NCBI RefSeq assembly: GCF_025564085.1
Contig: NZ_JAMGZJ010000077.1
Coordinates: 496,001 to 560,000, forward strand
Direction of reading: 5' to 3'
DNA: 64,000 nucleotides
From: Silvania confinis
GTDB lineage: Bacteria > Pseudomonadota > Gammaproteobacteria > Enterobacterales > Enterobacteriaceae
Of the stretch, positions 1 to 9,859 are shown piece after piece. The notes below the pieces were generated by a model. That model was not told the DNA's origin. It worked only from the letters and a program-made list of their open reading frames with translations, and did not search any database. A program made the translations under genes and the position numbers. Each line of letters begins with the position of its first letter. Positions within the stretch are counted from its first letter, which is position 1.

Positions 1-1066
1 AAAAGAGATTGTCCATCCGCCCGAGGATCGTCAGACGTCCGTCTGCCATCTCGCCGCGATCGCGCGTGGCCAACCAGCCCTGCGCATTACCGATCGGCAC
101 GAGTTTGCCGTCACGCCAGTAGCCACTGGCCATACTGGCGGCTTTGATCCACACTTCACCCTCAACCAGTTGGACTTCGCGGCCGGGCAGCGCGCATCCG
201 ACATCGGCATTGCCATCTGCCTCTTTGGCACAGACCGTGGAGGCAAATTCCGTCAGGCCATACCCGCACCAGCTGCGAATGCCGCGGCTCGCCGCACGAC
301 GGGCGAGGTCAACCGGGATCGCGGCTCCGCCCAACAGCACCGCGGTTAACGCCACTTCGGCACCAGAATTGAGCAGACGCCAGAGCTGGGTGGGCACCAG
401 CGACGCATGAGTACAGCCCTGCAGCATCTGTTCCAGAGGCTGCTTTTCGCAAACCGTCAGCCTGGCACCCGCCACCAGCCAGCGCCATAAAATGCCCTGC
501 CCGGAAACGTGAAACAGCGGCAGGGAGAGCAGCCAGTCGTCGTCAGCTCCGAAGGGCATAAGCGCCAGTACACCTTCGGCGCTGGCAACGTGCGCCGCGC
601 AGGTATGTACCGCCGCCTTTGGCAGCCCGGTCGAGCCAGAGGTTAGGGTCATGGTCGCCAGCCGCGCGGGTTGCCAGACCGCACCCGCACTGCCGTGAGG
701 GTTCAGCATTCTCAGTGGCGACAGGTGGGGATAACCGCCATCTCCGTTGAGCACCAGCGCAAAACGCAGCGTTAACGACGGCAGGAGAGTTTCCAGCAAC
801 GGTCGCGGCAGCTGCGGATTGACCGGCAGGATACGCACGCCACATTGCAGCAGCGCCAGCCACGCCAGCAGCGTGTCGGGATGGTTATGCGCCTGCAGCA
901 TCACCCCATCACCTTCACGCACGCCCTGCTGCACAAAACCGCTCGCCAGCGCATCAATGCGCTGGCAGAGTTGGTCCCAGCTCAGACACACCCCGCTAAG
1001 CCGCAGCGCCGGTTTGTCCGCATGCTGCGCACGCCAGTGTCGCCACGGCCAGTCGGAGAAGATCAT
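1..1066 (-). CDS. menE: o-succinylbenzoate--CoA ligase MenE (partial, C-terminus outside window)
   Basis: Adenylate-forming enzyme that activates o-succinylbenzoate to its CoA thioester in menaquinone synthesis, in the cytoplasm. The visible part is the N-terminal 355 residues, from [11 protein letters not shown] to GRMDNLF. It includes the AMP-binding P-loop type motif [12 protein letters not shown] and the GYGLTEFAS motif of the ANL superfamily. The family is about 450 residues, so roughly the last 95 residues (the mobile C-terminal domain) lie beyond position 1. The ATG at 1066 overlaps the menC TGA in an ATGA junction, so the gene is translationally coupled as last gene of the men operon. 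The truncation is only the window edge. Confidence 0.95.
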   Translation of the reverse strand, partial: MIFSDWPWRHWRAQHADKPALRLSGVCLSWDQLCQRIDALASGFVQQGVREGDGVMLQAHNHPDTLLAWLALLQCGVRILPVNPQLPRPLLETLLPSLTLRFALVLNGDGGYPHLSPLRMLNPHGSAGAVWQPARLATMTLTSGSTGLPKAAVHTCAAHVASAEGVLALMPFGADDDWLLSLPLFHVSGQGILWRWLVAGARLTVCEKQPLEQMLQGCTHASLVPTQLWRLLNSGAEVALTAVLLGGAAIPVDLARRAASRGIRSWCGYGLTEFASTVCAKEADGNADVGCALPGREVQLVEGEVWIKAASMASGYWRDGKLVPIGNAQGWLATRDRGEMADGRLTILGRMDNLF

Positions 1067-2028
1067 AGCAGCGGCTCCAGCGCCTCTGGCCCCAGATGCG
1101 GCAGCGTATTGCCCGGCCAGGTTCGCAGCAGCTGTGCCTGCATCAGGTTCAGAGTATCCAGCCCGGGAACGGTATCTGGCGTAAGCCAGGCGGCGATCCG
1201 CGCCAGCTGGGTCAGGCCGAGGCTCGATTCAATCGACGAGCTGATCACTGCCGTCAGCCCCTGCGCCTGTGCGGCGTTCACCTGCTCGCGCACCTTCGCG
1301 ATGCTGCCGGTCAGCGTGGGTTTGATCACCACGGCGCGAACGCCCGGCTCGGCAACAAACCGGAAATCATCTTCGCGCAGGCTTTCATCCCAGGCGATAG
1401 CAATCCCGGTCTCGCGGGCAAACGCCAGCGAGTCAGCGCGGGTTTTGCACGGTTCCTCGAGAAATGCGATCCGCTCCCGGTATGCCGGGTTGACGTACTT
1501 CGCAAACTGCTGCGCTTTTAGCGGCGTCCAGGCGCGATTGGCATCAAGGCGCAGACGCAGATCCGGGATGGCTTCCAGTAACAGATTGGCCACCATGCCA
1601 TCGCGGACCGCTTCATACAGGCCAACCTTGATTTTCGCGACTTTCTCGCCCGGCATGGCGGCGAGCACGGCAAACAGTTCGTCCGGATCGCCGGTACAAA
1701 GCGGCGCAGCGCGATAGTCAGCCTCTTGCGGGAGGGTTCCCTCCAGCTCCGCCAGCGCGCAGCTGATGCCAAAATCCACTGAAGGCAGGCCCGGCAGCAG
1801 CGGTTCACCGCCGTCGCGCCAGGCCAGACTCCACGCCCGCAACGCAGCCTCGGCGTCATCCCGCGACTCACGGCTAAAGCCCGGCAAGGGGGCAATCTCT
1901 CCCCACCCTTCCCGGTCTGCCATTTGCAGATGAACAAACAGCCCGTCCCGGGTTTTTAACCGCCTGTCGCGCAGCACTACGCCCGCATCCATCGGTATCT
2001 GCCAGCGGTAAACCTGCGCGCTGCGCAT
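1063..2028 (-). CDS. menC: o-succinylbenzoate synthase MenC
   Basis: Enolase-superfamily enzyme that dehydrates SHCHC to o-succinylbenzoate in menaquinone synthesis. It has 321 residues, the normal length. The superfamily residues are all visible: the KxK pair K132/K134 (in [14 protein letters not shown]), metal ligands D162 (RLDANRAW), E191 (FLEEPCKTR) and D214 (AWDESLRE), and K236 ([10 protein letters not shown]). Its ATG overlaps the menB TAA by one base (TAATG), and its own stop overlaps menE, so it sits mid-operon with coupled translation. Nothing unusual is seen. Confidence 0.97.
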   Translation of the reverse strand: MRSAQVYRWQIPMDAGVVLRDRRLKTRDGLFVHLQMADREGWGEIAPLPGFSRESRDDAEAALRAWSLAWRDGGEPLLPGLPSVDFGISCALAELEGTLPQEADYRAAPLCTGDPDELFAVLAAMPGEKVAKIKVGLYEAVRDGMVANLLLEAIPDLRLRLDANRAWTPLKAQQFAKYVNPAYRERIAFLEEPCKTRADSLAFARETGIAIAWDESLREDDFRFVAEPGVRAVVIKPTLTGSIAKVREQVNAAQAQGLTAVISSSIESSLGLTQLARIAAWLTPDTVPGLDTLNLMQAQLLRTWPGNTLPHLGPEALEPLL

Positions 2029-2885
2029 TACGGATTCCGTTTGTATTTGCTGAAGTCCGGCTGACGCTTCTCATTGAAGGCGTTGCGTCCTTCCTGGCCT
2101 TCTTCAGTCATGTAGAACAGCATGGTGGCGTTACCCGCCAGCTCCTGCAATCCGGCCTGACCGTCGCAGTCGGCGTTCAGCGCCGCTTTCAGGCAGCGCA
2201 GCGCCATCGGGCTGTTTTGCAGCATTTCACGACACCAGCGCACGGTCTCTTTTTCGAGCTCGGCAACCGGTACAACGGTGTTAACCAGCCCCATATCCAG
2301 TGCTTCCTGGGCGTTGTACTGGCGGCACAGGAACCAGATTTCACGCGCTTTTTTCTGCCCGACGATCCGCGCCATGTAGGATGCGCCCCAGCCGCCGTCG
2401 AAGGAGCCGACTTTCGGGCCGGTCTGGCCGAAGATGGCGTTTTCCGCCGCAATCGTCAGGTCACACATCATGTGCAGCACGTGGCCACCGCCGATGGAAT
2501 AGCCCGCGACCATCGCCACGACCGGTTTCGGGCAAGTACGGATTTGACGCTGGAAGTCGAGCACGTTCAGATGGTGCACGCCAGAGTCATCCTGATAGCC
2601 GCCGTAGTCGCCGCGTACTTTTTGATCGCCGCCAGCGCAGAAGGCTTGTTCACCTTCCCCGGTCAGCACGATCACGCCGATGTTGTCGTCATAACGGGCA
2701 TCCGCCAGCGCCTGAATCATCTCTTTAACAGTTACCGGGCGGAACGCGTTGCGCACCTGCGGGCGGTTGATGGTGATTTTGGCGATCCCGTCAGCCGATT
2801 TGTGGTAGCGAATGTCGGAATAGCCTTCGGAGCAGTCCTGCCATTCCACTGGGGCGTACAACATGTTTTCATCAGGGTAGATCAT
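2028..2885 (-). CDS. menB: 1,4-dihydroxy-2-naphthoyl-CoA synthase MenB
   Basis: Crotonase-family enzyme that closes the naphthoquinone ring by a Dieckmann-type cyclisation of o-succinylbenzoyl-CoA. It has 285 residues and starts [12 protein letters not shown] as in E. coli. The oxyanion-hole and bicarbonate-binding region [12 protein letters not shown] of the enterobacterial (type I) MenB enzymes is present, as is the crotonase signature around [16 protein letters not shown]. The start codon overlaps the menH stop (ATGA). Sequence agreement with E. coli MenB is very high along the whole length. Confidence 0.98.
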   Translation of the reverse strand: MIYPDENMLYAPVEWQDCSEGYSDIRYHKSADGIAKITINRPQVRNAFRPVTVKEMIQALADARYDDNIGVIVLTGEGEQAFCAGGDQKVRGDYGGYQDDSGVHHLNVLDFQRQIRTCPKPVVAMVAGYSIGGGHVLHMMCDLTIAAENAIFGQTGPKVGSFDGGWGASYMARIVGQKKAREIWFLCRQYNAQEALDMGLVNTVVPVAELEKETVRWCREMLQNSPMALRCLKAALNADCDGQAGLQELAGNATMLFYMTEEGQEGRNAFNEKRQPDFSKYKRNP

Positions 2886-3658
2886 AGCGTGTCCTTAATG
2901 GGAAGACGGAGTATCTGAGCCAGACGCTCGACCACCGCACCGGGGTTTTCCCGGTGAGCGTTGTGTCCGGCATGCGGAATTTTATGGCGAATGGCGGCAA
3001 GTTCACTGGCAATAAATCTGAACTTGTCGTCCTGCTCGCCATAAATAAAGTAAAACGGGTCTGGGTACTCAGCGAGCGCAACCCGTAAATCAGGTTGTTC
3101 GCCGAGCGAGGTGGCCTGCAGCATGGCGGCAAGCGTTGCGCCGTTATTGCGGCTGCGCAGTGCGACCAGTTGCTGGCGTTGTTCATCGGTTAAATGGGCA
3201 AATACCGGCTGCTGATACCAGTCGGCAAATACCGCCTCAAGCGGCTCATCGCGAAAGCGGGCCGCCCAGCGTACATCGGCGGTCCGGCGGCTGGCGCGTT
3301 GCTGCGCATTGCTAAGCCCCGGATGTGCGCCTTCGACGATCAGCCCCCGTAGCCCGTCCGGGCGCTGGCAGGCGTGATACAGCGCAATGCGGCCGCCGAG
3401 GGAATATCCCACCAGCCAGTAATTGAGTATGTTGTAACTAACAAGGGTGGCATTCAGCAACGTACTGACCGCGTGAAAATCGTTCACCGTAATGTGCGCC
3501 GAGTCGCCGTGGCCCGGCAGATCCAGATACAGCCGGGGACAGGCGTCAAACCGCGCCCCGACCTGCTGCCATTCGTGGCGATCGCCGGAGAAACCGTGCA
3601 GGAATACCAGCCAGGGCTGGTCCGCATTGCCGGTGCGTTGTTCGCCTGCGAGGATCAC
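2882..3658 (-). CDS. menH: 2-succinyl-6-hydroxy-2,4-cyclohexadiene-1-carboxylate synthase MenH
   Basis: Alpha/beta-hydrolase-fold lyase that removes pyruvate from SEPHCHC to give SHCHC in menaquinone synthesis. The 258-residue protein carries the nucleophile elbow GYSLGG with S86, and D210 and H232 complete the catalytic triad at the same positions as in E. coli MenH. An HGF motif (residues 21-23) forms the oxyanion region. It overlaps menD upstream (menH ATG at 3658, menD stop at 3655) and menB downstream, both by four bases. Confidence 0.97.
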   Translation of the reverse strand: MILAGEQRTGNADQPWLVFLHGFSGDRHEWQQVGARFDACPRLYLDLPGHGDSAHITVNDFHAVSTLLNATLVSYNILNYWLVGYSLGGRIALYHACQRPDGLRGLIVEGAHPGLSNAQQRASRRTADVRWAARFRDEPLEAVFADWYQQPVFAHLTDEQRQQLVALRSRNNGATLAAMLQATSLGEQPDLRVALAEYPDPFYFIYGEQDDKFRFIASELAAIRHKIPHAGHNAHRENPGAVVERLAQILRLPIKDTL

Positions 3659-5325
3659 AGGTGGCTGACCTGCGCCAGCAGGTTTTGCAGCATCTGCGCC
3701 CCGTCGCTGTCATTAACCACCACTTCAATCAACGTCGTTTTCGGCTTACTCCACGCCGCCTTCAGCGCACTCTCCAGTTCTGCCCAGCTTTCCGGGCGCT
3801 GATAGCGCAGGCTGAACATCGCCGCCGCATGTTCAAACTGCACATTTTGCGGCATCAGATAAAAGCGCTCGCGCTCGCTCTGCGGCGTCGGCAGCAGGGA
3901 GAAAATCTGCCCGCCGTTATTATTGATAATCATCAGCACAAACGGCGCTGAGGTCTGGCGCAGCAGCGCCAGCGCGTTGAGGTCATACAGGGCCGACAGA
4001 TCGCCGACGATAGCCAGCGTCGGACGGGCGTTAGCGCGCTGAACGCCGGCGGCAGTCGATATCAGGCCATCAATCCCGCTGGCTCCCCGGTTGCTAAACA
4101 CCGGATACCCCGCCGGGAGCCGGGATAACGCATCAATTAGCCTGACCACCAGGCTGTTGCCGACAAACAGTTGCCCTTGTTCGGGCAGATAGCGACGAAT
4201 ATGGTGCGCCAGCTGTGCTTCACCGAAGGCATCGCTGTGCTCTGCTGTGAGCTGCCAGGCCTGACGAGAAAGCGCCGGGATCGCTGTGGCCCACGGGGCG
4301 CGCTTCTCCGCCGGATGCTGTTCCAGCCAATCGGCAACGGTCGAAATCAGCCGACGTCCGCGATGATGCGCGGGATCCAGCCGCCCTTCCAGCCCATCGA
4401 CCAACCAGTACTCTTCCGGGCTACAGGTAGCCTGCCACTGCAGGAGGCGTTTACCGGTCAGGCTGGCGCCGAGCTGAATCACAATTTGCGCATCCTGCAG
4501 TTCGGTAACCGCTTTCGCATTACCCAGCCACAGGTCGGCACACGGCAGCGGTTGCCCGGTCTGGGAAAGCACATCGCCAATCAGCGGCCAGCCCAGGGTT
4601 TGCGCCCACTCTGCCGCCAGCTTGCCTTCGGCGGCGCTCATTCTGCCGGCCACTACCACGCCGCGCTTCTGTCGCCAGAAGAACCAGTCGCGCTGTTTAG
4701 GGCTTTCGAGTACAACCGGCGTCCGCAGCCATGGCTTATCGCTTTGCCACCAGTCACCCAGCGCCTGCTGCCAGTCCAAATCGACATCATCCATTTCGCC
4801 ATACAGCGGCTCGGCAAACGGGCAGTTGATGTGCAGTGCGCCAGCGCGCAGGGTAGAAAGCGCGTTATCCACCGTCGACACCAGCCAGCGGGCGGGGATA
4901 TCACGGGTTGGGCGCGGCAGCGACAGCGTTTCAGAAGGATGCGAGGCAAAGATGCCCGGCTGGCGAATGGCCTGGTTGGCGCCGCAGTCAATCAGCTCCG
5001 GCGGACGATCTGCGGTCAGCAGCACCAGCTTTTCGCCGGTCAGCCCGGCCTCAATCAGCGCCGGATACAGATTCGCCACCGCCGTACCCGAGGTGACAAT
5101 CACCGCCACCGGCGCATTGCTGGCTTTCGCCAACCCAAGCGCCAGGTGGCCGAGACCGCGTTCATCAAAATGGGTGTGATGAATAAAGCCACGGTTTTCG
5201 GCTGCGGCCAGGGTCAGCGGCGTTGAGCGTGAGCCCGGCGCAATGCAAATATGCCTGACGCCATGGCGGGTCAGGGCTTCAAGGATCACCGCCGCCCAGC
5301 GTCGGTTAAAAGAACTCACTGACAT
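3655..5325 (-). CDS. menD: SEPHCHC synthase MenD (2-oxoglutarate decarboxylase)
   Basis: Thiamine-diphosphate enzyme that joins isochorismate and decarboxylated 2-oxoglutarate, the first committed step of menaquinone synthesis. The protein has 556 residues from [10 protein letters not shown], the E. coli length. E55 ([10 protein letters not shown]) is the conserved glutamate that activates ThDP, and the ThDP/Mg motif [12 protein letters not shown] is present near residue 430. An in-frame TTG at 5343 would add six residues. The ATG at 5325 matches the family start and is preferred, although its ribosome site (GGA) is weak. An 88-base gap separates it from menF. Confidence 0.97.
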   Translation of the reverse strand: MSVSSFNRRWAAVILEALTRHGVRHICIAPGSRSTPLTLAAAENRGFIHHTHFDERGLGHLALGLAKASNAPVAVIVTSGTAVANLYPALIEAGLTGEKLVLLTADRPPELIDCGANQAIRQPGIFASHPSETLSLPRPTRDIPARWLVSTVDNALSTLRAGALHINCPFAEPLYGEMDDVDLDWQQALGDWWQSDKPWLRTPVVLESPKQRDWFFWRQKRGVVVAGRMSAAEGKLAAEWAQTLGWPLIGDVLSQTGQPLPCADLWLGNAKAVTELQDAQIVIQLGASLTGKRLLQWQATCSPEEYWLVDGLEGRLDPAHHRGRRLISTVADWLEQHPAEKRAPWATAIPALSRQAWQLTAEHSDAFGEAQLAHHIRRYLPEQGQLFVGNSLVVRLIDALSRLPAGYPVFSNRGASGIDGLISTAAGVQRANARPTLAIVGDLSALYDLNALALLRQTSAPFVLMIINNNGGQIFSLLPTPQSERERFYLMPQNVQFEHAAAMFSLRYQRPESWAELESALKAAWSKPKTTLIEVVVNDSDGAQMLQNLLAQVSHL

Positions 5326-5413
5326 GGATTTGTCCGGTATCAATATTGCGACTAAGTATAAATAATAGAAAAAGATGTAATTTTGATATGAATCGGGAAT
5401 GTACGACTCAGTA

Positions 5414-6709
5414 TTAATCCTTTAGGAGGAGAGTGCGCAGTCCGGCAGCCTTATTTTCGATCTCCTGCCACTCCTGCTCTGGGTCGGAACCGCTGACAAT
5501 CCCGGCTCCAGCGTACAGTCGAACGCGTGTATGCTGCACCCGGGCTGAACGCAGCGCCACGCAGAATTCACTCTGCGCCAGTGAAAGATAGCCTGCCGAA
5601 CCGGCATATCCTTCTCGGTCAAAGGGTTCATTCTGAGCAATAAAATCCCATGCTGCCTGGCGCGGCAGGCCGGCCACCGCCGCCGTGGGCTGGAGCAGCA
5701 TCAGGCACTGTTCATCATCGGGCTGTTGCAGCGCCGTCCAGATGCAGCGGCGCAGATGCTGAACCTTTCGCAGGCGCACAATCTGCGGCGGGAGTACGTC
5801 CAGTACCCCGCAGTCGTGCTGCAGGCGCTGGCAAATGTCTTCGACTACCAGCATGTTTTCACGCTGATTTTTGTCATCGTGCATCAGCCAGTTACCGAGC
5901 CGGGTGGCGTGAGCGTCATCGTGATGGCTGGCGACCGTCCCGGCCAGCGCTTCGGTGCGCAGCAGTGAACCTCGCCGCCGCCACAGCCGTTCCGGGGACG
6001 AGCCCAAAAACGCGTTGTCGGCATTACTGCGCATCAAAAAGTGGTAGCACTGAAAATTGACCTGACGGCTGGCCGCCATCAGCGCAGCCGGGCTAACTGC
6101 ACCGTCAAACTGCAAATCCGTAGCCCGGGCCAGCACCACTTTATCGAACTCGCTCTGGGCAATAGCGTCGGTTGCCCGGGTAACGAGATCCATCCAGCCC
6201 GATTTGTCTGGCCGATGCATTTCACTGACTACCTGCTGGCTGAGTGGCGAAATCGCTGTGATTTGACGCAGCGTGTGCACCACCTCGCGGGCACGTTGTG
6301 CGTCGTCGTTGAGCGAGGTCTCACTCCAGAGCAGCAGACGCAGCGTGGCGTTACCGCCGCAGCGCTCCCATAGCAGGCGCGGTAAGAATAGATCACCTCG
6401 TTGCGGATCAAAGGCGTTGATACCGACGATGCGGGTTTCAGGATAAGCGGGGAATCGCTGTAAGAACTGACGGGCGGCGGATAAGGAACGGAAGCGCTTC
6501 ACGGCTCCCAGCGCGGCGTACTCTTCATCGCCATTACGCTGCTGCCAGTAAAATTGTGGGTAGCTGACCTGGGCATTCAGCCAGGCGAGGGGGTCGAACG
6601 CATCGTTAAGCGCAAAAGAGACATCAAGATGATGCAGGCCTGGTGCGTCAGGAAACGCGGCTGACAGCTGTCCGGCAAGGCCTTCCAGCGCGATAGAAAT
6701 CGAATGCAC
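5414..6709 (-). CDS. menF: Menaquinone-specific isochorismate synthase MenF (GTG start)
   Basis: Converts chorismate to isochorismate, feeding MenD. It belongs to the anthranilate synthase component I/chorismate-binding family. The GTG at 6709 follows a strong GGGGAGAGG site by five bases and gives 431 residues that align with E. coli MenF from its first residue. An ATG at 6739 would add ten residues with no homologous counterpart. K190 (FDKVVLARA), the proposed general base, is present, followed by [17 protein letters not shown] and the C-terminal YAGAGIV and SDPEQEWQE motifs of metal and substrate binding. It is the first gene of the men operon. Confidence 0.94.
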   Translation of the reverse strand: MHSISIALEGLAGQLSAAFPDAPGLHHLDVSFALNDAFDPLAWLNAQVSYPQFYWQQRNGDEEYAALGAVKRFRSLSAARQFLQRFPAYPETRIVGINAFDPQRGDLFLPRLLWERCGGNATLRLLLWSETSLNDDAQRAREVVHTLRQITAISPLSQQVVSEMHRPDKSGWMDLVTRATDAIAQSEFDKVVLARATDLQFDGAVSPAALMAASRQVNFQCYHFLMRSNADNAFLGSSPERLWRRRGSLLRTEALAGTVASHHDDAHATRLGNWLMHDDKNQRENMLVVEDICQRLQHDCGVLDVLPPQIVRLRKVQHLRRCIWTALQQPDDEQCLMLLQPTAAVAGLPRQAAWDFIAQNEPFDREGYAGSAGYLSLAQSEFCVALRSARVQHTRVRLYAGAGIVSGSDPEQEWQEIENKAAGLRTLLLKD

Positions 6710-6814
6710 GTGAACCTCTCCCCGCTCAAAACCACACATTATACGGGGTACTGGCCTGAAAAAGCAGTACCCACGATTTGGCAGGGAGTTGGCAGGGAGA
6801 AGGTGGGGCGTGGG

Positions 6815-7120
6815 TTAACGGCGGGCGAGCAGAATACCCAGAACCAGACCGGCGGCAGCACCTACTCCGATGCCCTGCCACGGTTTTTCACGAACGTAGT
6901 CGTCCGCGCGATACACCGCTTTTTTGGCCCGATAATAGTAGGTGTCGGACGCATGACTCACGCGCGTCTTCACGTCGTGCAGTGCCTGTTCGGCACGCGC
7001 CTTCAGTTCAATATACTTTTGATCGGCCGGATCGCCTGAAGAACGGAGGACTTCTTCCAGCGTTTCACTTAGCAGCGTCAGATCATCATCAACATGCGTT
7101 TCCGAGGAATGGAAGGACAT
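6815..7120 (-). CDS. elaB: ElaB, tail-anchored DUF883 membrane protein
   Basis: Small stress-associated inner-membrane protein of the DUF883/ElaB-YqjD family. YqjD and ElaB are reported to bind ribosomes at the membrane in E. coli. The ATG at 7120 lies seven bases after GGAG and gives 101 residues, the E. coli length; an ATG at 7132 would add four. Residues 10-80 are charged and probably helical (LLSETLEEVLRSSGDPADQ). The C-terminus is a short Gly/Ala/Leu membrane segment (GIGVGAAAGLVLGILLARR) typical of a tail anchor. E. coli elaB is RpoS-dependent; no such promoter was checked here. Confidence 0.93.
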   Translation of the reverse strand: MSFHSSETHVDDDLTLLSETLEEVLRSSGDPADQKYIELKARAEQALHDVKTRVSHASDTYYYRAKKAVYRADDYVREKPWQGIGVGAAAGLVLGILLARR

Positions 7121-7191
7121 AGTTTTCTCCATGTGGTTGCATCAGTCCGCTAACTATAGACAACGCCTGCCGATTTTGCCTGCGCCATCCG

Positions 7192-7644
7192 CTACGCTTC
7201 TTTCGCCATGCCGATATGTGGGATGCCATCTTCATCATAGATTTCAGTGACTGGCGCAAAGCCAAAACGGCCATAAAATGGCTGCAAGTGCGCCTGCGCC
7301 CCCAGGTATAACGCGTTGTCCGGCCAGTGTTTTTCGCACGAGAGCAGAGTGTGTTCCATCAGGGCGTATCCCAGCTTTTCGCCCCGCGCCTGACCGCTGA
7401 TAATGACCCGGCCAATGACCACCGGCGAAAAATCATCGTCGCTTTTCAGAATCCTCGCATACGCCACCAGCTGGTTATCTTTCCAGCCAAGGATGTGCCG
7501 GTTTTCGCCGATTAGGTCGTCGCCGTCAACATCCTGATAGGGGCAGGTCTGCTCAACCACAAAGACTTCGCAGCGCAGCTTGAGCAAAGCGTACAGTTCG
7601 GGAACGGTCAGTTCGCTGTGGTGCAGGTCTTGCCACTGAATCAT
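7192..7644 (-). CDS. elaA: ElaA, GNAT-family N-acetyltransferase
   Basis: Predicted acyl-CoA-dependent acetyltransferase of unknown substrate, 150 residues. The acetyl-CoA loop is represented by [17 protein letters not shown] and the C-terminal GNAT strand by [12 protein letters not shown]. The start at 7644 follows AAGGAG at good spacing. It is transcribed divergently from rbn, with 71 bases between the start codons. The family name ElaA is secure; the acceptor is not known. Confidence 0.93.
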   Translation of the reverse strand: MIQWQDLHHSELTVPELYALLKLRCEVFVVEQTCPYQDVDGDDLIGENRHILGWKDNQLVAYARILKSDDDFSPVVIGRVIISGQARGEKLGYALMEHTLLSCEKHWPDNALYLGAQAHLQPFYGRFGFAPVTEIYDEDGIPHIGMAKEA

Positions 7645-7715
7645 CGCTATCTCCTTATCGGCGGGTTGCCGTTATACTCATGACTTTTCGCGTCTGGCAC
7701 AGAGGCTTTTGCACT

Positions 7716-8633
7716 ATGGAACTGCTGTTTTTGGGAACATCCGCTGGCGTGCCGACCCGTGCGCGCAATGTTACGTCAATGTTGCTTGATTTGCAGCACC
7801 CGACCCGTAGCGGTCTGTGGCTGTTTGACTGCGGCGAAGGCACCCAGCATCAGCTGCTGCGCACCACCAGCCATCCCGGCAAGCTGGATAAAATTTTTAT
7901 TACTCATCTGCATGGCGATCACATCTTCGGGCTGCCCGGACTGCTGTGCAGCCGCTCGATGGCCGGGATCGTCCATCCGCTGACAATCTATGGCCCGGCC
8001 GGGATCCGCGAGTTTGTCGAAACCAGCCTGCGTCTGAGCGGCTCGTGGACTGACTATCCGCTGGAGATAATCGAAATAGCCGAAGGGGTGGTGTTTCGCG
8101 ACGATGCCTGGACGGTGACCGCCGCATTGCTAAACCATCCCGTAGAGTGTTACGGCTTTCGTATTGAAGAGCACGATAAACCTGGCGCCCTGGATGGCGC
8201 AGCGCTCGCGGCCGCGGGCGTTCCCTCCGGGCCGCTGTATCAGCAGCTCAAGCGAGGGGAAAGCGTTACGCTGCAGGATGGCCGGGTGGTTAACGGCGCG
8301 GATTACCTCTCTGCCCCTCGTCCCGGTAAAAAACTGGCGATTTTCGGTGATACCGCCCCCTGTGACGCTGCGCTGGCGCTGGCTCAGGGCGTCGATCTGC
8401 TGGTGCATGAGGCGACGCTTGAGACCGCGATGGAGGAGAAAGCCAACAGCCGCGGTCACAGTTCGACGCGTCAGGCCGCCGGGCTTGCCCACCGCGCGCA
8501 GGTCAAAAAACTGGTCGTCACCCACGTCAGCTCGCGCTATGACGCCGAGGGCTGCGCCATGCTGCTGGCAGAGTGCCGCACCGGGTTTGCCGACTGTGAA
8601 CTGGCGCAAGATTTCACCCTGCTTCGCGTTTAA
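7716..8633 (+). CDS. rbn: Ribonuclease BN / RNase Z homolog
   Basis: Zinc-dependent metallo-beta-lactamase-fold nuclease that processes tRNA 3' ends (ElaC). The 305-residue product has the zinc-binding motif [12 protein letters not shown] with H64, H66, D68 and H69. Further metal ligands are expected at the [11 protein letters not shown] and SSRYD regions. I chose the ATG at 7716 ([18 protein letters not shown]) because it matches the family start and length; an upstream in-frame ATG at 7680 would add 12 unconserved residues. The TAA at 8631-8633 is followed within three bases by a flagellar-type promoter for cheV. Confidence 0.97.
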   Translation: MELLFLGTSAGVPTRARNVTSMLLDLQHPTRSGLWLFDCGEGTQHQLLRTTSHPGKLDKIFITHLHGDHIFGLPGLLCSRSMAGIVHPLTIYGPAGIREFVETSLRLSGSWTDYPLEIIEIAEGVVFRDDAWTVTAALLNHPVECYGFRIEEHDKPGALDGAALAAAGVPSGPLYQQLKRGESVTLQDGRVVNGADYLSAPRPGKKLAIFGDTAPCDAALALAQGVDLLVHEATLETAMEEKANSRGHSSTRQAAGLAHRAQVKKLVVTHVSSRYDAEGCAMLLAECRTGFADCELAQDFTLLRV

Positions 8634-8636
8634 CGC

Positions 8637-8663
8637 TCGATTTTTCCTCATTACTGCCGATAA
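8637..8663 (+). promoter_or_regulatory. Sigma-28 (FliA) class 3 flagellar promoter for cheV
   Basis: The -10 element GCCGATAA at 8656-8663 matches the FliA consensus exactly. Eleven bases upstream, 8637-8644 reads TCGATTTT, five of eight matches to TAAAGTTT. The spacing is exactly that of the consensus, and transcription would start near 8671, about 30 bases before the cheV ATG. Basis: direct match to the established sigma-28 consensus; activity is inferred. Confidence 0.8.
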
Positions 8664-8699
8664 CAATTTACAGGTCGGTATTTTCACATGAGGAAAGAC

Positions 8700-9704
8700 A
8701 TGGATAATTTCCAGAAGGACATTGATGACAGGGCAAATCTGACCCTGTCGAACCGTTTTGAGCTGTTGCTGTTTCGTCTCGGCACATCAATGAATGACAA
8801 CAAATCTGAGCTGTTCGGCATCAACGTCTTTAAGCTTCGCGAGATTGTGCCGATGCCCTCTTTCACCAAACCGGCGGGCATGAAGTCGCCGCTGATGGGA
8901 ATGGTGAATATTCGTGACCAGGTGATCCCGGTCATCGACCTCGCTGCGGTAGCAGGCTGTAAACCGACTACCGGGCTGAACATTCTGCTGATCACCGAAT
9001 ATGCCCGCAGCGTGCAGGCCTTTGCGGTGGAGTCGGTCGAGAATATTATGCGTCTGGACTGGAAGCAGGTACATGCGGCCGAGACCGCCGTGAGCGGACG
9101 CTATATCACCAGCATCGCCTGTCTCGACGAGAAAACTGATACCAACGATCTGGCGATGGTGCTGGACGTGGAACAGATCCTGTACGACATCACCCCCGCC
9201 AACCACGATCTGCACGCTAACAACCTCAACACCCCGAAATTCAATATCAAACCGGGTGCCGTGGCGATTGTGGCAGAAGACTCGAAAGTGGCGCGTTCAA
9301 TGCTGGAAAAAGGGCTGCAGGCGATGGCAATCCCGGCGCTGATGCACATTACCGGCAAAGAGGCGTGGGAGAAGATCGGCGTACTGGCCGCGCAAGCTCA
9401 GGCAGAAGGCGTGCCGATCACCGACAAGATTGCACTGGTGCTGACCGACCTCGAAATGCCTGAGATGGACGGCTTTACCCTGACGCGCAAAATCAAAACC
9501 GATGAGATCCTGAAAGCCATTCCGGTGGTGATCCACTCCTCCCTTTCCGGCAACGCCAACGAAGATCATATCCGCAAAGTGAAGGCCGATGGCTACGTGG
9601 CGAAGTTCGAGCTGAACGAGCTTTCCTCGGTGATTGCGGAAGTGCTGGAGCGGGCGACGAAGCAGATTGATGGGCCGTTGATTAGCCGTAAGCAATTGGC
9701 CTGA
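8700..9704 (+). CDS. cheV: Chemotaxis coupling protein CheV (CheW domain fused to receiver domain)
   Basis: Couples chemoreceptors to CheA, with an added phosphorylatable receiver. Residues about 15-165 form a CheW-like domain (FGINVFKLREIV, MVNIRDQVIPVIDL). Residues about 186-315 form a response-regulator receiver with acid pocket E193/D194, phosphoacceptor D250 (VLTDLEMPEMDG), S280 and K302. The ATG at 8700 has AGGA five bases upstream and gives 334 residues; the ATG at 8688 would add four. It is monocistronic, behind a sigma-28 promoter and before a strong terminator. E. coli K-12 lacks CheV; Salmonella has a CheV gene beside nuoN. No CheR or other chemotaxis gene lies in the window, so it is an outlier of the flagellar regulon. 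Confidence 0.93.
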   Translation: MDNFQKDIDDRANLTLSNRFELLLFRLGTSMNDNKSELFGINVFKLREIVPMPSFTKPAGMKSPLMGMVNIRDQVIPVIDLAAVAGCKPTTGLNILLITEYARSVQAFAVESVENIMRLDWKQVHAAETAVSGRYITSIACLDEKTDTNDLAMVLDVEQILYDITPANHDLHANNLNTPKFNIKPGAVAIVAEDSKVARSMLEKGLQAMAIPALMHITGKEAWEKIGVLAAQAQAEGVPITDKIALVLTDLEMPEMDGFTLTRKIKTDEILKAIPVVIHSSLSGNANEDHIRKVKADGYVAKFELNELSSVIAEVLERATKQIDGPLISRKQLA

Positions 9705-9718
9705 TTTGCACTGTTTTT

Positions 9719-9744
9719 GCCGGGTGGCGCTTCGCTTACCCGGC
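9719..9744. repeat. REP-type palindrome after cheV
   Basis: GC-rich inverted repeat with arms GCCGGGT and ACCCGGC around GGCGCTTCGCTT, the form of enterobacterial REP/PU elements. It lies 15 bases after the cheV stop. Related units occur at 29233 and 59922. Confidence 0.8.
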
Positions 9745-9749
9745 AATAA

Positions 9750-9774
9750 AAAAAACCGCCTCGGCGGTTTTTTG
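9750..9774 (+). terminator. Rho-independent terminator of cheV
   Basis: Stem AACCGCC/GGCGGTT with a minimal loop, preceded by an A-run and followed by six T residues. The symmetry of A and T runs means it could work in both directions. Confidence 0.88.
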
Positions 9775-9777
9775 TTT

Positions 9778-9812
9778 GGTGCGGCCTGATGCCCTCTCCC
9801 GCGGGGGGAGGG
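9778..9812. repeat. Dispersed GC-rich palindromic repeat, copy 1 (short form)
   Basis: Begins GGTGCGGCCTGATGCCCTC and ends in an inverted repeat, CCCTCTCCC facing GGGGGAGGG. The same leading block, GGTGCGGCCTGA followed by TGCCCTC, recurs at 41239, where a longer hairpin follows. It resembles the CCCTCTCCC/GGGAGAGGG palindromes common in intergenic DNA of Enterobacter and relatives. Confidence 0.7.
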
Positions 9813-9822
9813 TATAAACATT

Positions 9823-9851
9823 AAAAAAGGCAACTTTCGTTGCCTTTTTTG
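9823..9851 (-). terminator. Terminator of the nuo operon
   Basis: AAAAAAGGCAAC, loop TTTC, GTTGCCTTTTTT: a near perfect stem with flanking A and T runs, nine bases after the nuoN stop. It is symmetric and may also block reading from the cheV side. Confidence 0.9.
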
Positions 9852-9859
9852 CTTTTGCC

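Noticed and set aside
1-1066. menE as a truncated pseudogene
   Set aside because: The frame is open to the window edge with full family identity; only the window boundary cuts it.
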